In this document: piece after piece, positions 46,226-55,670 of the stretch
How positions within the stretch are numbered: the stretch's first letter is position 1
Layout of the letters: each line of letters begins with the position of its first letter
From: an uncultured Phascolarctobacterium sp.
Lineage (GTDB): Bacteria; Bacillota; Negativicutes; Acidaminococcales; Acidaminococcaceae
Length of the DNA stretch: 64,000 nucleotides
NCBI GenBank assembly: GCA_949299135.1
Contig: CASFZG010000001.1
Span: 124,001 to 188,000, forward strand
Direction of reading: 5' to 3'
Position numbers and translations under genes: made by a program
Notes under the pieces: generated by a model
Databases searched by the model: none
Seen by the model: only the letters and a program-made list of their open reading frames with translations
What the model was told of the DNA's origin: nothing

Positions 46226-47287
46226 ATGTCATCAGCAGATACTAAAGCCCATAAAACCGGCCCGGCGCGTCTTTTAACCGATGAAGACGTTTCAGCCCTG
46301 GAAGCTTTTGACGAAGGCTATGAAGCCTATTTTGGCAAAATGATTGATTATCTTGATAAATTTGTGGAACGGGGTGTAAAAGAAGGCCGCTTTACAGAGC
46401 AGCAGGCGGCGGAAGACCTGGAGCTTTCCCTGTGGTACGGCTTTGCCTACAACAATCTTGATATTTACCCTGCCTATTACCGCTCACTAGAGATAATGAA
46501 GCCCGCAGAAAAAAATGCCAAAGGCTGCGGCGCGTGGTACTACCGCTATTCTATTGCGCTTACGTACTGCGGCAAACCTGCCGAAGCTATGGAATATGCC
46601 GAAAAAGCAGTAACTGAAGAACCGACATATCCGTGGGGCTGGTTACAGGCAGCAAAGCTGCGTTATCACTTCGGCTCTACGGAAGGCGCATTGCAGGCCA
46701 TTGAAGAAGGCTTAAAGCTTGTGCCTGAAGACTACGAATTTTTAACGCTGCGTAAGGAAATCGGGCTCGGCTACACTTTGGAACAGCTTGAATACCACTG
46801 GATAGGGCCGGAACAGGACAAAAAGCTTCAAGCCGGGCTTGATAAGGACGCCGACGAAAAACAGCGCTCCATTGCCGGCATCATTAAAAACGAAGAACAA
46901 TTCAACAAAATAAAAATGCTGTTTGCCCCGCAGGACTGGGAAGCCGACTCTCCCTTCTGCCATGGGCTGATAGAACTGAACAACATTAAATTCCGCGTTA
47001 TGTTCCGCATGAACGAAGCGGCAATGTCAAAATTAAATTTTGACTGGCTGGCTGCACAAAAGGATATTATAGCCATGCACTATTTGCAGCGCCCCTGCGG
47101 CAGCGGCATTTGCCAGCTTGTGCTTGTTGTATTCAACCTTGATTACAGCATTACCCTTGTTTACTACGACCCTGCCAAAGACAGGCATTATGAAATAAGC
47201 ACTCCCAAAGAAGGAGCGCTTGATTCGCCGGTAATGCTGAATATGGAATTTCCGGACGAAGAAATAGACAACAGCAGCTTGAATTAA
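46226..47287 (+). CDS. TPR-repeat protein of unknown function
   Basis: 353 residues, no signal peptide. Residues about 65-170 form helical repeats of the TPR kind: GAWYYRYSIALTYCGKPAEAMEYAEKAV, then YPWGWLQAAKLRYHFGSTEGALQAIEEGLKLVP. The C-terminal part (about 215-345) is an alpha/beta domain of unknown family with repeated strand patterns (ELNNIKFRVMFRMN, CQLVLVVFNLDYSITLVYYD). The ATG at 46226 lies behind GGAAACGGAG. It is a monocistronic gene between promoter and terminator. A scaffold or regulatory role is possible but unsupported. Confidence 0.75.
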   Translation: MSSADTKAHKTGPARLLTDEDVSALEAFDEGYEAYFGKMIDYLDKFVERGVKEGRFTEQQAAEDLELSLWYGFAYNNLDIYPAYYRSLEIMKPAEKNAKGCGAWYYRYSIALTYCGKPAEAMEYAEKAVTEEPTYPWGWLQAAKLRYHFGSTEGALQAIEEGLKLVPEDYEFLTLRKEIGLGYTLEQLEYHWIGPEQDKKLQAGLDKDADEKQRSIAGIIKNEEQFNKIKMLFAPQDWEADSPFCHGLIELNNIKFRVMFRMNEAAMSKLNFDWLAAQKDIIAMHYLQRPCGSGICQLVLVVFNLDYSITLVYYDPAKDRHYEISTPKEGALDSPVMLNMEFPDEEIDNSSLN

Positions 47288-47328
47288 CAAAAGTTCAGGT
47301 TAATAAAAGTTTTGATTAATACTTAACA

Positions 47329-47374
47329 AAAAAATCCTGCCTGCATACTTTAACGGTATACAGACAGGATTTTT
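47329..47374. terminator. Bidirectional terminator between the TPR gene and livF
   Basis: AAAATCCTG-CTG-ATAC pairs with GTAT-CAG-CAGGATTTTT with small bulges. T-runs on both sides serve both converging genes. Confidence 0.82.
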
Positions 47375-47378
47375 AATT

Positions 47379-48092
47379 TTATTTTTTCTTTTTGCCAAGG
47401 TAAGCGGCTTTGATTTCAGGATTTTCCAAAAGTTCGGCACCGGTGCCGCTCATAGTAATTTTACCTGTTTCAAGCACGTAGGCACGGTGGGCAACTTTCA
47501 GCGCCATATTGGCGTTCTGTTCAATCAAAAGTATCGTCATGCCTTTGGAATTGATGTACTGAATAATGTTAAAAATATCTTTAATAATCAGCGGCGCAAG
47601 GCCAAGCGAAGGTTCGTCCATCATCAAAAGTTCCGGACGCGACAACAGTGCCCTGCCAACCGCCAGCATCTGCTGCTCGCCGCCGGAAAGCGTACCTGCC
47701 ATCTGCCAGCTGCGCTCCTGTAAACGCGGGAACATTTCATATACCCAGTCGATATCCTTTTGAATACCTTCTTTATCGCTGCGCATGTATGCGCCAATCT
47801 GCAAATTTTCCAGCACTGTAAGGTTAGGGAAAATGCGGCGCCCTTCCGGCACCAGTGTTAAACCTTTTTTTACAATCTGCTGCGAATTAAGCCCCGTAAT
47901 ATTATCGCCGTTATAAACTATCTGCCCGCTTTCAGGCTTTACAAGGCCGACAATGCTGCGCAGCAGCGTGCTTTTGCCTGCACCGTTGGCACCGATAAGG
48001 GTAACAATCTGCCCTTTGGGCACTTCAAGTGAAATTCCCTTTAAGGCTTCAATGCCTCCGTAGGATACGACAAGATTTTCTACTTTAAGCAT
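47379..48092 (-). CDS. livF: Branched-chain amino acid ABC transporter ATP-binding protein LivF
   Basis: 237-residue ATPase. Walker A LIGANGAGKSTLLRSI, LVPEGRRIFPNLTVLENLQ (LivF-type Q-loop region), signature LSGGEQQMLAVGRAL, Walker B LLMMDEPSLGLAP, ending with NPEIKAAYLG. The ATG at 48092 lies inside the livG end, which it overlaps by 8 nt, with GGGGGTG upstream. The longer frame to 48164 is not needed. Confidence 0.95.
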   Translation of the reverse strand: MLKVENLVVSYGGIEALKGISLEVPKGQIVTLIGANGAGKSTLLRSIVGLVKPESGQIVYNGDNITGLNSQQIVKKGLTLVPEGRRIFPNLTVLENLQIGAYMRSDKEGIQKDIDWVYEMFPRLQERSWQMAGTLSGGEQQMLAVGRALLSRPELLMMDEPSLGLAPLIIKDIFNIIQYINSKGMTILLIEQNANMALKVAHRAYVLETGKITMSGTGAELLENPEIKAAYLGKKKK

Positions 48093-48867
48093 CTTCATCC
48101 ACCCCCAGGTAAGCATCAATAACCCTCTGGTTATTTTGAATTTCTTCAGGCGTGCCTTCGGCAATGGTCATGCCGAATTCCAGCACATAAATGCGGTCGG
48201 AAATTTCCATAACCAAATCCATATGATGTTCAATCATAAATACCGTTAAATTGTATTCTTTATGAATCTGGCGGATAAATTCCGTAAGTTCTTCCGTTTC
48301 TTTCGGGTTCATACCTGCCGCAGGCTCATCAAGCAGTAACAGGCGCGGCCTGGTTGCCAGTGCGCGCACAATTTCAAGGCGGCGCTGCTGGCCGTAAGGC
48401 AGGCTGGAAGCCTTTTCGTTGCGCAAATCCCACAAGCCTACTTCCTGCAAAAGTTTTTCGGTATTGCGGTGCATTTGTTTGGCTTCTTTCATGTACCACG
48501 GCAGATGCAGTGTTGCCGAAAGAAAATCCGATTTTAAATGCAGATGGTTCGCAATCAGAACATTTTCATAAACCGTTAAATCTTTAAAAAGCCTTATATT
48601 CTGGAAAGTACGGGCAATGCCAAGTTTGGCAATTTCACTCGGGCGCTGGCCGGTAATATCAATATCCTGCCCCTGCGCATCGGTGTAAATAACTTTGCCT
48701 TCGGTCGGCGTATAAACGCCGGTAATCATGTTAAAGGCCGTTGTTTTACCGGCACCGTTAGGGCCAATCAAAGCAATAATTTCATGGTCATTAATTTCTA
48801 TGTTCAGTTTATAAACAGCGGTTACACCGCCGAACTGCATGGTAATATCATTGGTTTTTAAAATCAT
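48085..48867 (-). CDS. livG: Branched-chain amino acid ABC transporter ATP-binding protein LivG
   Basis: 260-residue ATPase with Walker A LIGPNGAGKTTAFNMITG, GIARTFQNIRLFKDLTVYENV, signature SLPYGQQRRLEIVRALA, Walker B LLLDEPAAGMNPKE and VFMIEHHMDLVM. The LivG-specific long insert after the Q-loop is present. It overlaps livM by 4 nt. Confidence 0.96.
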   Translation of the reverse strand: MILKTNDITMQFGGVTAVYKLNIEINDHEIIALIGPNGAGKTTAFNMITGVYTPTEGKVIYTDAQGQDIDITGQRPSEIAKLGIARTFQNIRLFKDLTVYENVLIANHLHLKSDFLSATLHLPWYMKEAKQMHRNTEKLLQEVGLWDLRNEKASSLPYGQQRRLEIVRALATRPRLLLLDEPAAGMNPKETEELTEFIRQIHKEYNLTVFMIEHHMDLVMEISDRIYVLEFGMTIAEGTPEEIQNNQRVIDAYLGVDEDA

Positions 48868-49931
48868 TGCGCAGCCCCTTTCCGCTTAATAAAGCCAAGA
48901 GGATTTTTTACAAAATTAATGGCTTTCTGCCAGGAAAATTCCCGCGTGCCCATAATGCCGTGGCGCCAGAACAGTACGCATACCATTAAGAGTACGGAGA
49001 AAATAACCATACGGAAGCCCGGGCGGAACAGCGGAATATCCATGCCGAACAGCATCAGCGGCTCGTCGAAGAAACGCAGGTATTCCAGCCCTGCCGTTAC
49101 GATAATGGCGCCAATTGCACTGCCGGTAATGCTGCCCATGCCGCCAAGCACGATAATCAGCAAAAAGTTATAAGTAAGCGTAAAAAGGAAGTTTTTCGGG
49201 TCAACCGTGCCTAAAAGCGCACCGTACAAACCGCCGCCGATACCTGCAAAAAACGCACTTACCATAAAGGCAAGGTTTTTATGCCAGAACAGGTTAATGC
49301 CCATTGCTTCGGCAGCAATTTCGTCTTCACGGATGGCTTTAAAAGCCCTGCCGTAAGAGGAATTAACCAAAAGCGTAATAAATACAAAGCTGATAAGCGT
49401 TACAAGGAAGATATAGCGCACGTCGTTCAGCGGCGGAATATCCTTAATGCCCAGCGCGCCGTTGGTAATGCTCTGCGCGTTGGTAATCCAGATACGGATT
49501 ATTTCAGAAAAGCCGAGCGTTGTTACTGCAAGGTAGTCGCCGCGCAAACGCAGCACCGGCGTACCAATCATAAACGCAAACAGCGCGGCAAGCACGCCGC
49601 CCAAAAGCAGCGCCGCCCACAGCGGCAGTTCTATATCCGCAATAAGCGGATTCATAGGCACAGCATAAAAAACATTTTCCCTGTATTCAACAGGAACGGT
49701 AAAAATACCTACGGTATAAGCGCCGATAGCCATAAAACCTGCCTGCCCCAGTGAAAACTGCCCTACAAAACCATTGGTTAAGTTCATGGAAAGGCCGATA
49801 ATGGCATATACAAGGCACAAATTAACAATTCTGCGGATATAAGAGTCCATTTCCTCCTGAACGAAAAACGCAAGCCCGAAAAGGACAATTATGCCGGCTA
49901 TGGTTAACAAAGCATCTCTTTTTTTCGTCAT
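48864..49931 (-). CDS. livM: Branched-chain amino acid ABC transporter permease LivM
   Basis: 355-residue permease with about eight to nine membrane helices. GFVGQFSLGQAGFMAIGAYT is the family landmark, with LRGDYLAVTTLGFSEIIR and the coupling-loop region GRAFKAIREDEIAAEAMGIN. It starts 2 nt after livH. Confidence 0.96.
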   Translation of the reverse strand: MTKKRDALLTIAGIIVLFGLAFFVQEEMDSYIRRIVNLCLVYAIIGLSMNLTNGFVGQFSLGQAGFMAIGAYTVGIFTVPVEYRENVFYAVPMNPLIADIELPLWAALLLGGVLAALFAFMIGTPVLRLRGDYLAVTTLGFSEIIRIWITNAQSITNGALGIKDIPPLNDVRYIFLVTLISFVFITLLVNSSYGRAFKAIREDEIAAEAMGINLFWHKNLAFMVSAFFAGIGGGLYGALLGTVDPKNFLFTLTYNFLLIIVLGGMGSITGSAIGAIIVTAGLEYLRFFDEPLMLFGMDIPLFRPGFRMVIFSVLLMVCVLFWRHGIMGTREFSWQKAINFVKNPLGFIKRKGAAQ

Positions 49932-49933
49932 AA

Positions 49934-50854
49934 TTACACCTTCTCCGTTGTTTTTTCGCCCAAAAGGCCAGTAGGTTTATAAAACAGAATAACAATAAGC
50001 ACAATAAAAGCAAAGGCATCGCGGTAGCCGCTTAAATCTGGGAAGAAAGCTACAATTAAAATTTCGCCAAGGCCCAGAATAAAGCCGCCCAGCACTGCGC
50101 CCTTGATGTTGCCTATGCCGCCGATAACGGCCGCAATAAAGCATTTCAGGCCGGGCATAACGCCCATCATCGGCGTAATGCCGGGATAACGGATGCCGTA
50201 CATGATAGCGCCGATTGCTGCCAGCGCCGAACCTATAATAAAGGTAATGGAAATAACATTATCAATATTAATGCCCATTACTCTGGCAATTTCGTAATCT
50301 TTGGAAACCGCACGCATGGCCATGCCTGTTTTGGTATGGTTTACAATGTGCAGCAGCACTACAAGGCTGATAATAGTTACAACAGGAATTACAAGGCAGA
50401 TTGCCTGAATTTCTATGCCGCCGACGCTGATGTTCTGCGACAGGAGCGGCACATCCGGAAAACGCATCGGGCGTCCGCTGAAAAGATAGTTGGCAAGGTT
50501 TTCCAGCAAAAACGATGCGCCGATAGCGGAAATTAAAATAGAATTTTTAGGCGCTTCACGGAGCGGGCGGTAAGCACTGCGCTCTATTAACACACCAAGC
50601 AGCGCCGTCATAATAATTGTTATGATAAAAGTAAAATACCACGGAATATGAAAAGCCGTAATTCCGAAAAAAGCAAAATAACATGCCATCATTACAATGT
50701 CGCCATGGGCAAAGTTAATCATCAGCAAAATGCCGTATACCATTGTATAGCCTATTGCTATCAATGCGTACAGGCTGCCGAGCGATATTCCGTTAACCAT
50801 GTGCTGCACAAAGCTCAGCGCCGACATGTTGGCAATAGCGTCAAAAAACTCCAT
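49934..50854 (-). CDS. livH: Branched-chain amino acid ABC transporter permease LivH
   Basis: 306-residue permease with eight predicted helices. Motifs: NGISLGSLYALIAIGYTMVYG, INFAHGDIVMM, and the ATPase-facing GMAMRAVSKDYEIARVMGIN. GAGGTG precedes the ATG. First permease gene after the binding protein. Confidence 0.96.
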   Translation of the reverse strand: MEFFDAIANMSALSFVQHMVNGISLGSLYALIAIGYTMVYGILLMINFAHGDIVMMACYFAFFGITAFHIPWYFTFIITIIMTALLGVLIERSAYRPLREAPKNSILISAIGASFLLENLANYLFSGRPMRFPDVPLLSQNISVGGIEIQAICLVIPVVTIISLVVLLHIVNHTKTGMAMRAVSKDYEIARVMGINIDNVISITFIIGSALAAIGAIMYGIRYPGITPMMGVMPGLKCFIAAVIGGIGNIKGAVLGGFILGLGEILIVAFFPDLSGYRDAFAFIVLIVILFYKPTGLLGEKTTEKV

Positions 50855-50878
50855 AAGGGCACCTCATAACCAAAAAAC

Positions 50879-50906
50879 TGCTCCCTTCCCTCAAAGGAAG
50901 GGAGCA
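50879..50906 (-). terminator. Hairpin with T-run between livJ and livH
   Basis: GCTCCCTTCC pairs with GGAAGGGAGC (small loop, possible shift), followed on the minus strand by AGTTTTTTGG. It would terminate part of the transcripts after livJ, giving excess binding protein. Confidence 0.8.
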
Positions 50907-50926
50907 CCTTTTACTTAAATTTTAAA

Positions 50927-52084
50927 TCACTTAGCTTCTACGTAATCTTTAAAGGTAAATTTGCCGTCTTTAACGGTTTTAATAACAACGCCTTTAATCG
51001 GGTCGCCGTTTTCATCAAGCGTGGTCATGCCGGTTACACATTCAAGGTCTTTGGTTGCGGCAATCGCATCGCGGATTTTAACGGTATCGGTTGCAGTACC
51101 TGCTTTTTCAATGCCGCTTACGGCAATCAGGTAAGCATCATAAGCCATTGCTGTTAAAGCGGAAGGTTCGCCGTTGTATTCTTTAGTGTAAGCATCAAGG
51201 AATTTCTTAGCTTCTTCGGTGCTTGCTTTTTCGCGGTCAAACGCGGTGGAAAGTGCAACGCCTTCAACATCTTTGCCGCCTACATCAATAAATTCCTGAG
51301 TTTCCCAGGTATCGCCGCCCATGAACTGTGCGTCAATGCCAAGCTGGCGTGCCTGTTTAACCAAAAGTGCAGATTCGGTGAAGTTGCCGGGTGCAAATAC
51401 TGCGTCCGGGTTCAAAGCTTTGATGTTGGTTAAAATAGCGGTAAAGTCTTTATCGCCGGTCTGATAGTTGGCAACATCAACAATGCTGTTTTCGTCGCCG
51501 GTCAGTTTAACAAACTCTTCGCGGAAGAATTTTGCAAGGCCTACAGAGTAGTCATTGGAAACTTCCTGTACAATGGCAACTTTCTTAAAGCCGTTCTGGT
51601 GTGCATATTCTGCCATTACCTTGCCCTGGAACGGGTCGATAAAGCATGCACGGAAGTAATAATCATTGTTTGCGGTTACCTGCGGGTTGGTGCAGCTTGT
51701 GCCAACAGCAGGAACTTTGTTTTCTTTAACTATATTGCCGGCAGCCATAGAAAGGGAAGAACCGTAAGAACCAACCAGCACGCTTACTTTATCCTTTTCA
51801 ATAAGGCGTGCCGCAACGGATGCAGCTTCTGCTTTATCGGATTTGTTGTCTGCTACAACCAGTTCAACTTTTTTGCCCAAAACTTCGGGATGCAGCTGAT
51901 TTGCAAGTTTAATGCCGCGCAGTTCCAGTTCGCCGCCGGCGGCATTATCGCCTGTCAGCGGTAAAAATACGCCAACCTTTACTACATTCTGGTCGGCAGC
52001 TTTTTCTTCGCCGCCGCAGCCGGTAAACAGGCCCATAGCCAAAGCCGAAACAGCCATAACGGATAATAATTTCTTGAATTTCAC
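50927..52084 (-). CDS. livJ: Branched-chain amino acid-binding lipoprotein
   Basis: 385-residue type I periplasmic binding protein with a lipobox (LFTGC, Cys 23), so anchored to the cytoplasmic membrane. Fold landmarks: VKVGVFLPLTGDNAAGGELELRG (split at residue 40), VLVGSYGSSLSMAAGNI, NDYYFRACFIDPFQGKVMAEYA, GGDTWETQEF and TAMAYDAYLIA. Specificity for Leu/Ile/Val is inferred from the liv cluster; related proteins take other amino acids. The start is a GTG at 52084, with AAGGGG about 11 nt upstream. Confidence 0.92.
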   Translation of the reverse strand: MKFKKLLSVMAVSALAMGLFTGCGGEEKAADQNVVKVGVFLPLTGDNAAGGELELRGIKLANQLHPEVLGKKVELVVADNKSDKAEAASVAARLIEKDKVSVLVGSYGSSLSMAAGNIVKENKVPAVGTSCTNPQVTANNDYYFRACFIDPFQGKVMAEYAHQNGFKKVAIVQEVSNDYSVGLAKFFREEFVKLTGDENSIVDVANYQTGDKDFTAILTNIKALNPDAVFAPGNFTESALLVKQARQLGIDAQFMGGDTWETQEFIDVGGKDVEGVALSTAFDREKASTEEAKKFLDAYTKEYNGEPSALTAMAYDAYLIAVSGIEKAGTATDTVKIRDAIAATKDLECVTGMTTLDENGDPIKGVVIKTVKDGKFTFKDYVEAK

Positions 52085-52139
52085 TTTGCATCTACCCCTT
52101 CTTTACTGCTTTTACAGTTTTGTAACTAACTTGTGTAAA

Positions 52140-52168
52140 ATTATAACACCAAAGTGCACTTGTGACAA
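52140..52168 (-). promoter_or_regulatory. livJ operon promoter
   Basis: Minus-strand TTGTCA (52163-52168), 17-bp spacer, TATAAT (52140-52145), about 55 nt before the GTG. The remaining 52169-52420 is AT-rich, with a small GTCC / GGAC hairpin at 52304-52315, and holds no gene that I can see. Confidence 0.82.
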
Positions 52169-52420
52169 GATTGTAAAGTTGCCGTAAATTTTAACAGTAT
52201 TTTGTTTTTGTTTTGACATTTTTTGTAAATTTGTTGCGGCACAGCTGTGGATATTTTCTAATTTCTTTTATTTTTGTTTTTATACAGTGAACTTTACACA
52301 AAAGTCCTTTTGGACACGTCCACTGTTAAAAGACACGTTTTGAAAGAATTTTCTAAAAAATTTTTATGTATACACGAATACAATCCAAATTAAGTATAAT
52401 TTTTTACAGTTTCGGGTAAA

Positions 52421-52443
52421 AACATAACTATATATGTTATACT
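52421..52443 (+). promoter_or_regulatory. Palindrome and -10 upstream of the cyclase gene
   Basis: AACATA (52421-52426) and TATGTT (52433-52438) form an inverted repeat with a 6-bp centre. It abuts the likely -10 TATACT (52438-52443). No good -35 is visible, which would suit an activator- or repressor-controlled promoter. The site is speculative. Confidence 0.4.
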
Positions 52444-52547
52444 TTAAGAAAAAGCAGCAACAGTGTTAGCACAAATATGCCCAAATTATCAAAAGAATGC
52501 ACTGCCGGAAAACCGGAAAGAAACCTAATGCAAAGGATGCAGAAACC

Positions 52548-53195
52548 ATGAAAGTAATTGATTTAACGCATACAATTACAGAAAAAATGCCTGTTTTTCC
52601 CGGCACGGAACAGCCGCAGCTAATAACAGTTAACAACTATGATGAAAACGGGTTCAGGGAAACACTTTTAAAAATAACGACGCATACCGGCACACATATC
52701 GACCCGCCCGCACATATTTACAGCGGCAAAGCAACGCTCGACAGCCTGCCGCCGGAACAATTTATCGGCAAAGCGCTGGTAATAGACTGCCGCAGCATAA
52801 AACCCGGCAGCCACATTACCTTGCAGCACATAACGGCTTACGGCGCTAAAGCTAAAGCCGCAGATTTTTTGCTGTTCAACCTTGGCTGGGATAAATATTG
52901 GGGTACCGAAATCTATTTGGGGCAGTATCCCTGCCTGAATGATGAAGCCATTAACTTTATTTTGGAAGGCAACTACAAAGGCATTGGCTTTGATGTAATG
53001 GGCATTGACCCTATTGATGACGAAAATTTAACTCTGCATAAAAAATTGTTTAAAAATAAACAGATTGTAAATATCGAAAACCTTAAAAATTTGGATTTAT
53101 GCGGCAGCGATTTATTTTGGTTCAGCTGTTTTCCTCTGAAAATAGCAAACAGCGACGGTTCACCTGTCCGCGCCGTCGCCTGGTTTGAGGAATAA
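52548..53195 (+). CDS. Cyclase-family metal-dependent hydrolase
   Basis: 215-residue protein of the cyclase / kynurenine formamidase (KynB-like) family. MKVIDLTHTITEKMPVFPGT opens the fold, and the zinc-binding HTGTHIDPPAHI carries the conserved His, Asp and His residues. Further on are GFDVMGIDP and a C-terminal PLKIANSDGSPVRAVAW. The family includes amide hydrolases; the substrate cannot be told from sequence. The ATG at 52548 lies behind AAAGGATG. No partner gene is adjacent. Confidence 0.88.
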   Translation: MKVIDLTHTITEKMPVFPGTEQPQLITVNNYDENGFRETLLKITTHTGTHIDPPAHIYSGKATLDSLPPEQFIGKALVIDCRSIKPGSHITLQHITAYGAKAKAADFLLFNLGWDKYWGTEIYLGQYPCLNDEAINFILEGNYKGIGFDVMGIDPIDDENLTLHKKLFKNKQIVNIENLKNLDLCGSDLFWFSCFPLKIANSDGSPVRAVAWFEE

Positions 53196-53295
53196 AATTT
53201 TAATTATATATATGTTGCAGCGCATTAATTGCATAAACAAGAGTGATATAGACGCAAAAAGCGCAAACTGATAAATCAGTTTGCGCTTTTAATTT

Positions 53296-55662
53296 TTATT
53301 GCAGTGAATTAGCGTAATTTACCGCGCTGACGGCATTGGGCGCATAGCAATCCGCACCGATGCTGTCGGCATAATCCTGCGTGAGCACTGCACCGCCAAC
53401 GATAATTTTAAAATCGCCCGCCGCGCGCAGCGCTTTAATGGTTTCTTCCATAGCACCTACGGTTGTCGTCATCAGCGCCGAAAGGCCAACCACGCTTACT
53501 TTATTCTGCACCGCAGTTTCTGCAATTTTTTCAGGCGGCACGTCCTTGCCAAGGTCAATAACCAGATAGCCGTAATTTTCAAACAGTACTTTTACAATAT
53601 TTTTGCCAATGTCGTGAATATCGCCTTTAACGGTGGCCAGAATTACTTTTATGCCGTTGCTCTGGCTGCCGCCTTCTGCCGCCATTTTATCACGGATAAC
53701 GTTAAAGGCCGCTTTAGCTGCTTCCGCACTCATTAAAAGCTGCGGCAAAAAGATTCTGCGTTCTTCAAAGCCTTTGCCAACATAATCAAGCGCAGGTATC
53801 ATTTCGGCATTAATAATATCAAGCGGCTGCTTTCCGGCAAGTTGTTCTTTTACTGCTTTTTCGCTCTGTTCACGCAGGCCTTTAACAATGGCTTCATACA
53901 ATGTATATTCCGCAGACTGCACCGGCTGCTGCTTTGCCTGGGCTGCACCGGCAAACATGGCTACATATTCCTTGCAGCCTTCGTCTAAACCGCTGAGCGC
54001 ACCAAATGCATAATAAGCGTTCATCATGGCTTCGCTTTGCGGATTGATAATGGCGCAGCTTAACCCTGCCTGCATTGCCAGTACAAAAAATGCGCTGTTT
54101 ACAGCATCACGCGCCGGCAGGCCAAAGGAAATATTCGATACGCCCATAACGGTTTTTATGCCGCGTTTTTTCAGTTCACTCAGCACCTGCAAATCAATAT
54201 TGGCATTATCGCTGCCTGTACTAATCGTAAGCGCCAGCGGGTCTACAATAATATTGCGTTTTTCAATGCCATATTCCGCCGCACGCGCAATAATTTTTTC
54301 GGCAATGGCAATACGCCCTTCCGCAGTCTGCGGTATGCCGCTGTCGTCCAGAGTAAGCGCAACAACTGCAGCGCCGTATTTTTTTACAAGCGGCAAAACT
54401 TTTTCAAGGCTTTCTTCTTTGCCGCATACGGAATTCAGCAGCGGTTTGCCGTTATAAAGGCGCAGGCTGCGCGCCATGGCTTCGTAGTTGGATGTATCAA
54501 TCTGCAACGGCACGCTGGTTATGGCCTGCAAGCGCTGCACTGCTTCCGCGCTGACAGCAGGTTCTTCAATGCCCGGCACGCCGACGTTTACGTCTAAAAT
54601 CGCCGCGCCGCGTTCAATCTGTTCCAGCCCCAGGCGGCAAATATAATCATAATCGCCGTTTAAAATGGCCTGTTTTAAGCGCGGTTTGCCTGTTGGGTTA
54701 ATGCGCTCGCCAATTATTACCGGCTTTTGCCCGATAACAACTGCACTGCCGTAAGCGGCAACCGCCGTTAAATCGCTGCTGCGCTGCCGGGGAACTACAT
54801 TACGGCATTTATTTACCAGTGCGGCAATATGCGCAGGCGTTGTGCCGCAGCAGCCGCCCATAATTGCAAGGCTACCGTCCCGTGCCATTTCGTACATCAG
54901 CTGCGCAAATTCTTCCGCATCAACATCAAAAACTGTTTTGCCGTTTACTTCTTTGGGCAGACCGGCATTAGGGTTCAGCACAGCAGGCAGCGGCGTTGCT
55001 GCAAGCAGCTGCGGCAAAAGTTTCTGCATCTGCGCAGGGCCGAGCCCGCAGTTAAAGCCGACAGCATCAGCACCAAGGCCCTCCAGCATAACAGCCGCCG
55101 CTGTAATATCACCGCCGGTTAAAAGCTTGCCACCTTCGTCAAGCGTCATTGTTGCAACTACCGGCAGGCTGCTGTTTTCTTTTGCCGCCAAAAGCGCGGC
55201 TTTCAGCTCGTAGGTGTCGCTCATGGTTTCAATTAAAATTAAATCAGCCCCGGCTTTTACGCCTGCCTGTACAATTTCCGCATAAATGCTTACGGCTTCT
55301 TCAAACGGCAAATCGCCGTAAGGCGCAAGCAGTTTGCCGGTTGGCCCCATATCAAGCGCTACGAAGCTGCCCGGCTTTTTGGCGCAGGCTTTTTTTGCTA
55401 TTGCCACTGCCTGTTCAATTACATCGGCAGTTTTAATTTCCGTACCCGCAAATTTAAGGCGGTTTGCGCCAAAAGTATTTGTTTTTATAATATCCGCACC
55501 GGCGTTTAAATATGCGGTGTGGATTTTTTCAACTTCACCGGCATGGCTGAAGTTCCACAGCTCCGGCAGCTCGCCCGGTTTAAGCCCGGCAGACTGAAGC
55601 ATGGTGCCCATGGCGCCGTCAAAAAATAAAGTTTTTTTGCCAAGTAAATCTTTAAAAAGCAT
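53296..55662 (-). CDS. metH: Cobalamin-dependent methionine synthase lacking the reactivation domain
   Basis: 788 residues, against about 1,230 for the E. coli enzyme. Domain 1 (to about 285) binds homocysteine: FDGAMGTMLQ, GFNCGLGP, IMGGCCGTTPAHI with the zinc Cys pair. Domain 2 (about 310-565) is the methyltetrahydrofolate TIM barrel (IGERINPTGKPRLKQAI, LDVNVGVPGIEE). A cobalamin cap then leads to the B12 domain with TVKGDIHDIGKNIVKVL, whose DxHxxG His ligates cobalt. It ends there; the reactivation domain is encoded by the gene before it. ATG 55662 behind GAGG is preferred to the GTG at 55674. Confidence 0.97.
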   Translation of the reverse strand: MLFKDLLGKKTLFFDGAMGTMLQSAGLKPGELPELWNFSHAGEVEKIHTAYLNAGADIIKTNTFGANRLKFAGTEIKTADVIEQAVAIAKKACAKKPGSFVALDMGPTGKLLAPYGDLPFEEAVSIYAEIVQAGVKAGADLILIETMSDTYELKAALLAAKENSSLPVVATMTLDEGGKLLTGGDITAAAVMLEGLGADAVGFNCGLGPAQMQKLLPQLLAATPLPAVLNPNAGLPKEVNGKTVFDVDAEEFAQLMYEMARDGSLAIMGGCCGTTPAHIAALVNKCRNVVPRQRSSDLTAVAAYGSAVVIGQKPVIIGERINPTGKPRLKQAILNGDYDYICRLGLEQIERGAAILDVNVGVPGIEEPAVSAEAVQRLQAITSVPLQIDTSNYEAMARSLRLYNGKPLLNSVCGKEESLEKVLPLVKKYGAAVVALTLDDSGIPQTAEGRIAIAEKIIARAAEYGIEKRNIIVDPLALTISTGSDNANIDLQVLSELKKRGIKTVMGVSNISFGLPARDAVNSAFFVLAMQAGLSCAIINPQSEAMMNAYYAFGALSGLDEGCKEYVAMFAGAAQAKQQPVQSAEYTLYEAIVKGLREQSEKAVKEQLAGKQPLDIINAEMIPALDYVGKGFEERRIFLPQLLMSAEAAKAAFNVIRDKMAAEGGSQSNGIKVILATVKGDIHDIGKNIVKVLFENYGYLVIDLGKDVPPEKIAETAVQNKVSVVGLSALMTTTVGAMEETIKALRAAGDFKIIVGGAVLTQDYADSIGADCYAPNAVSAVNYANSLQ

Positions 55663-55670
55663 ATTGTTCC

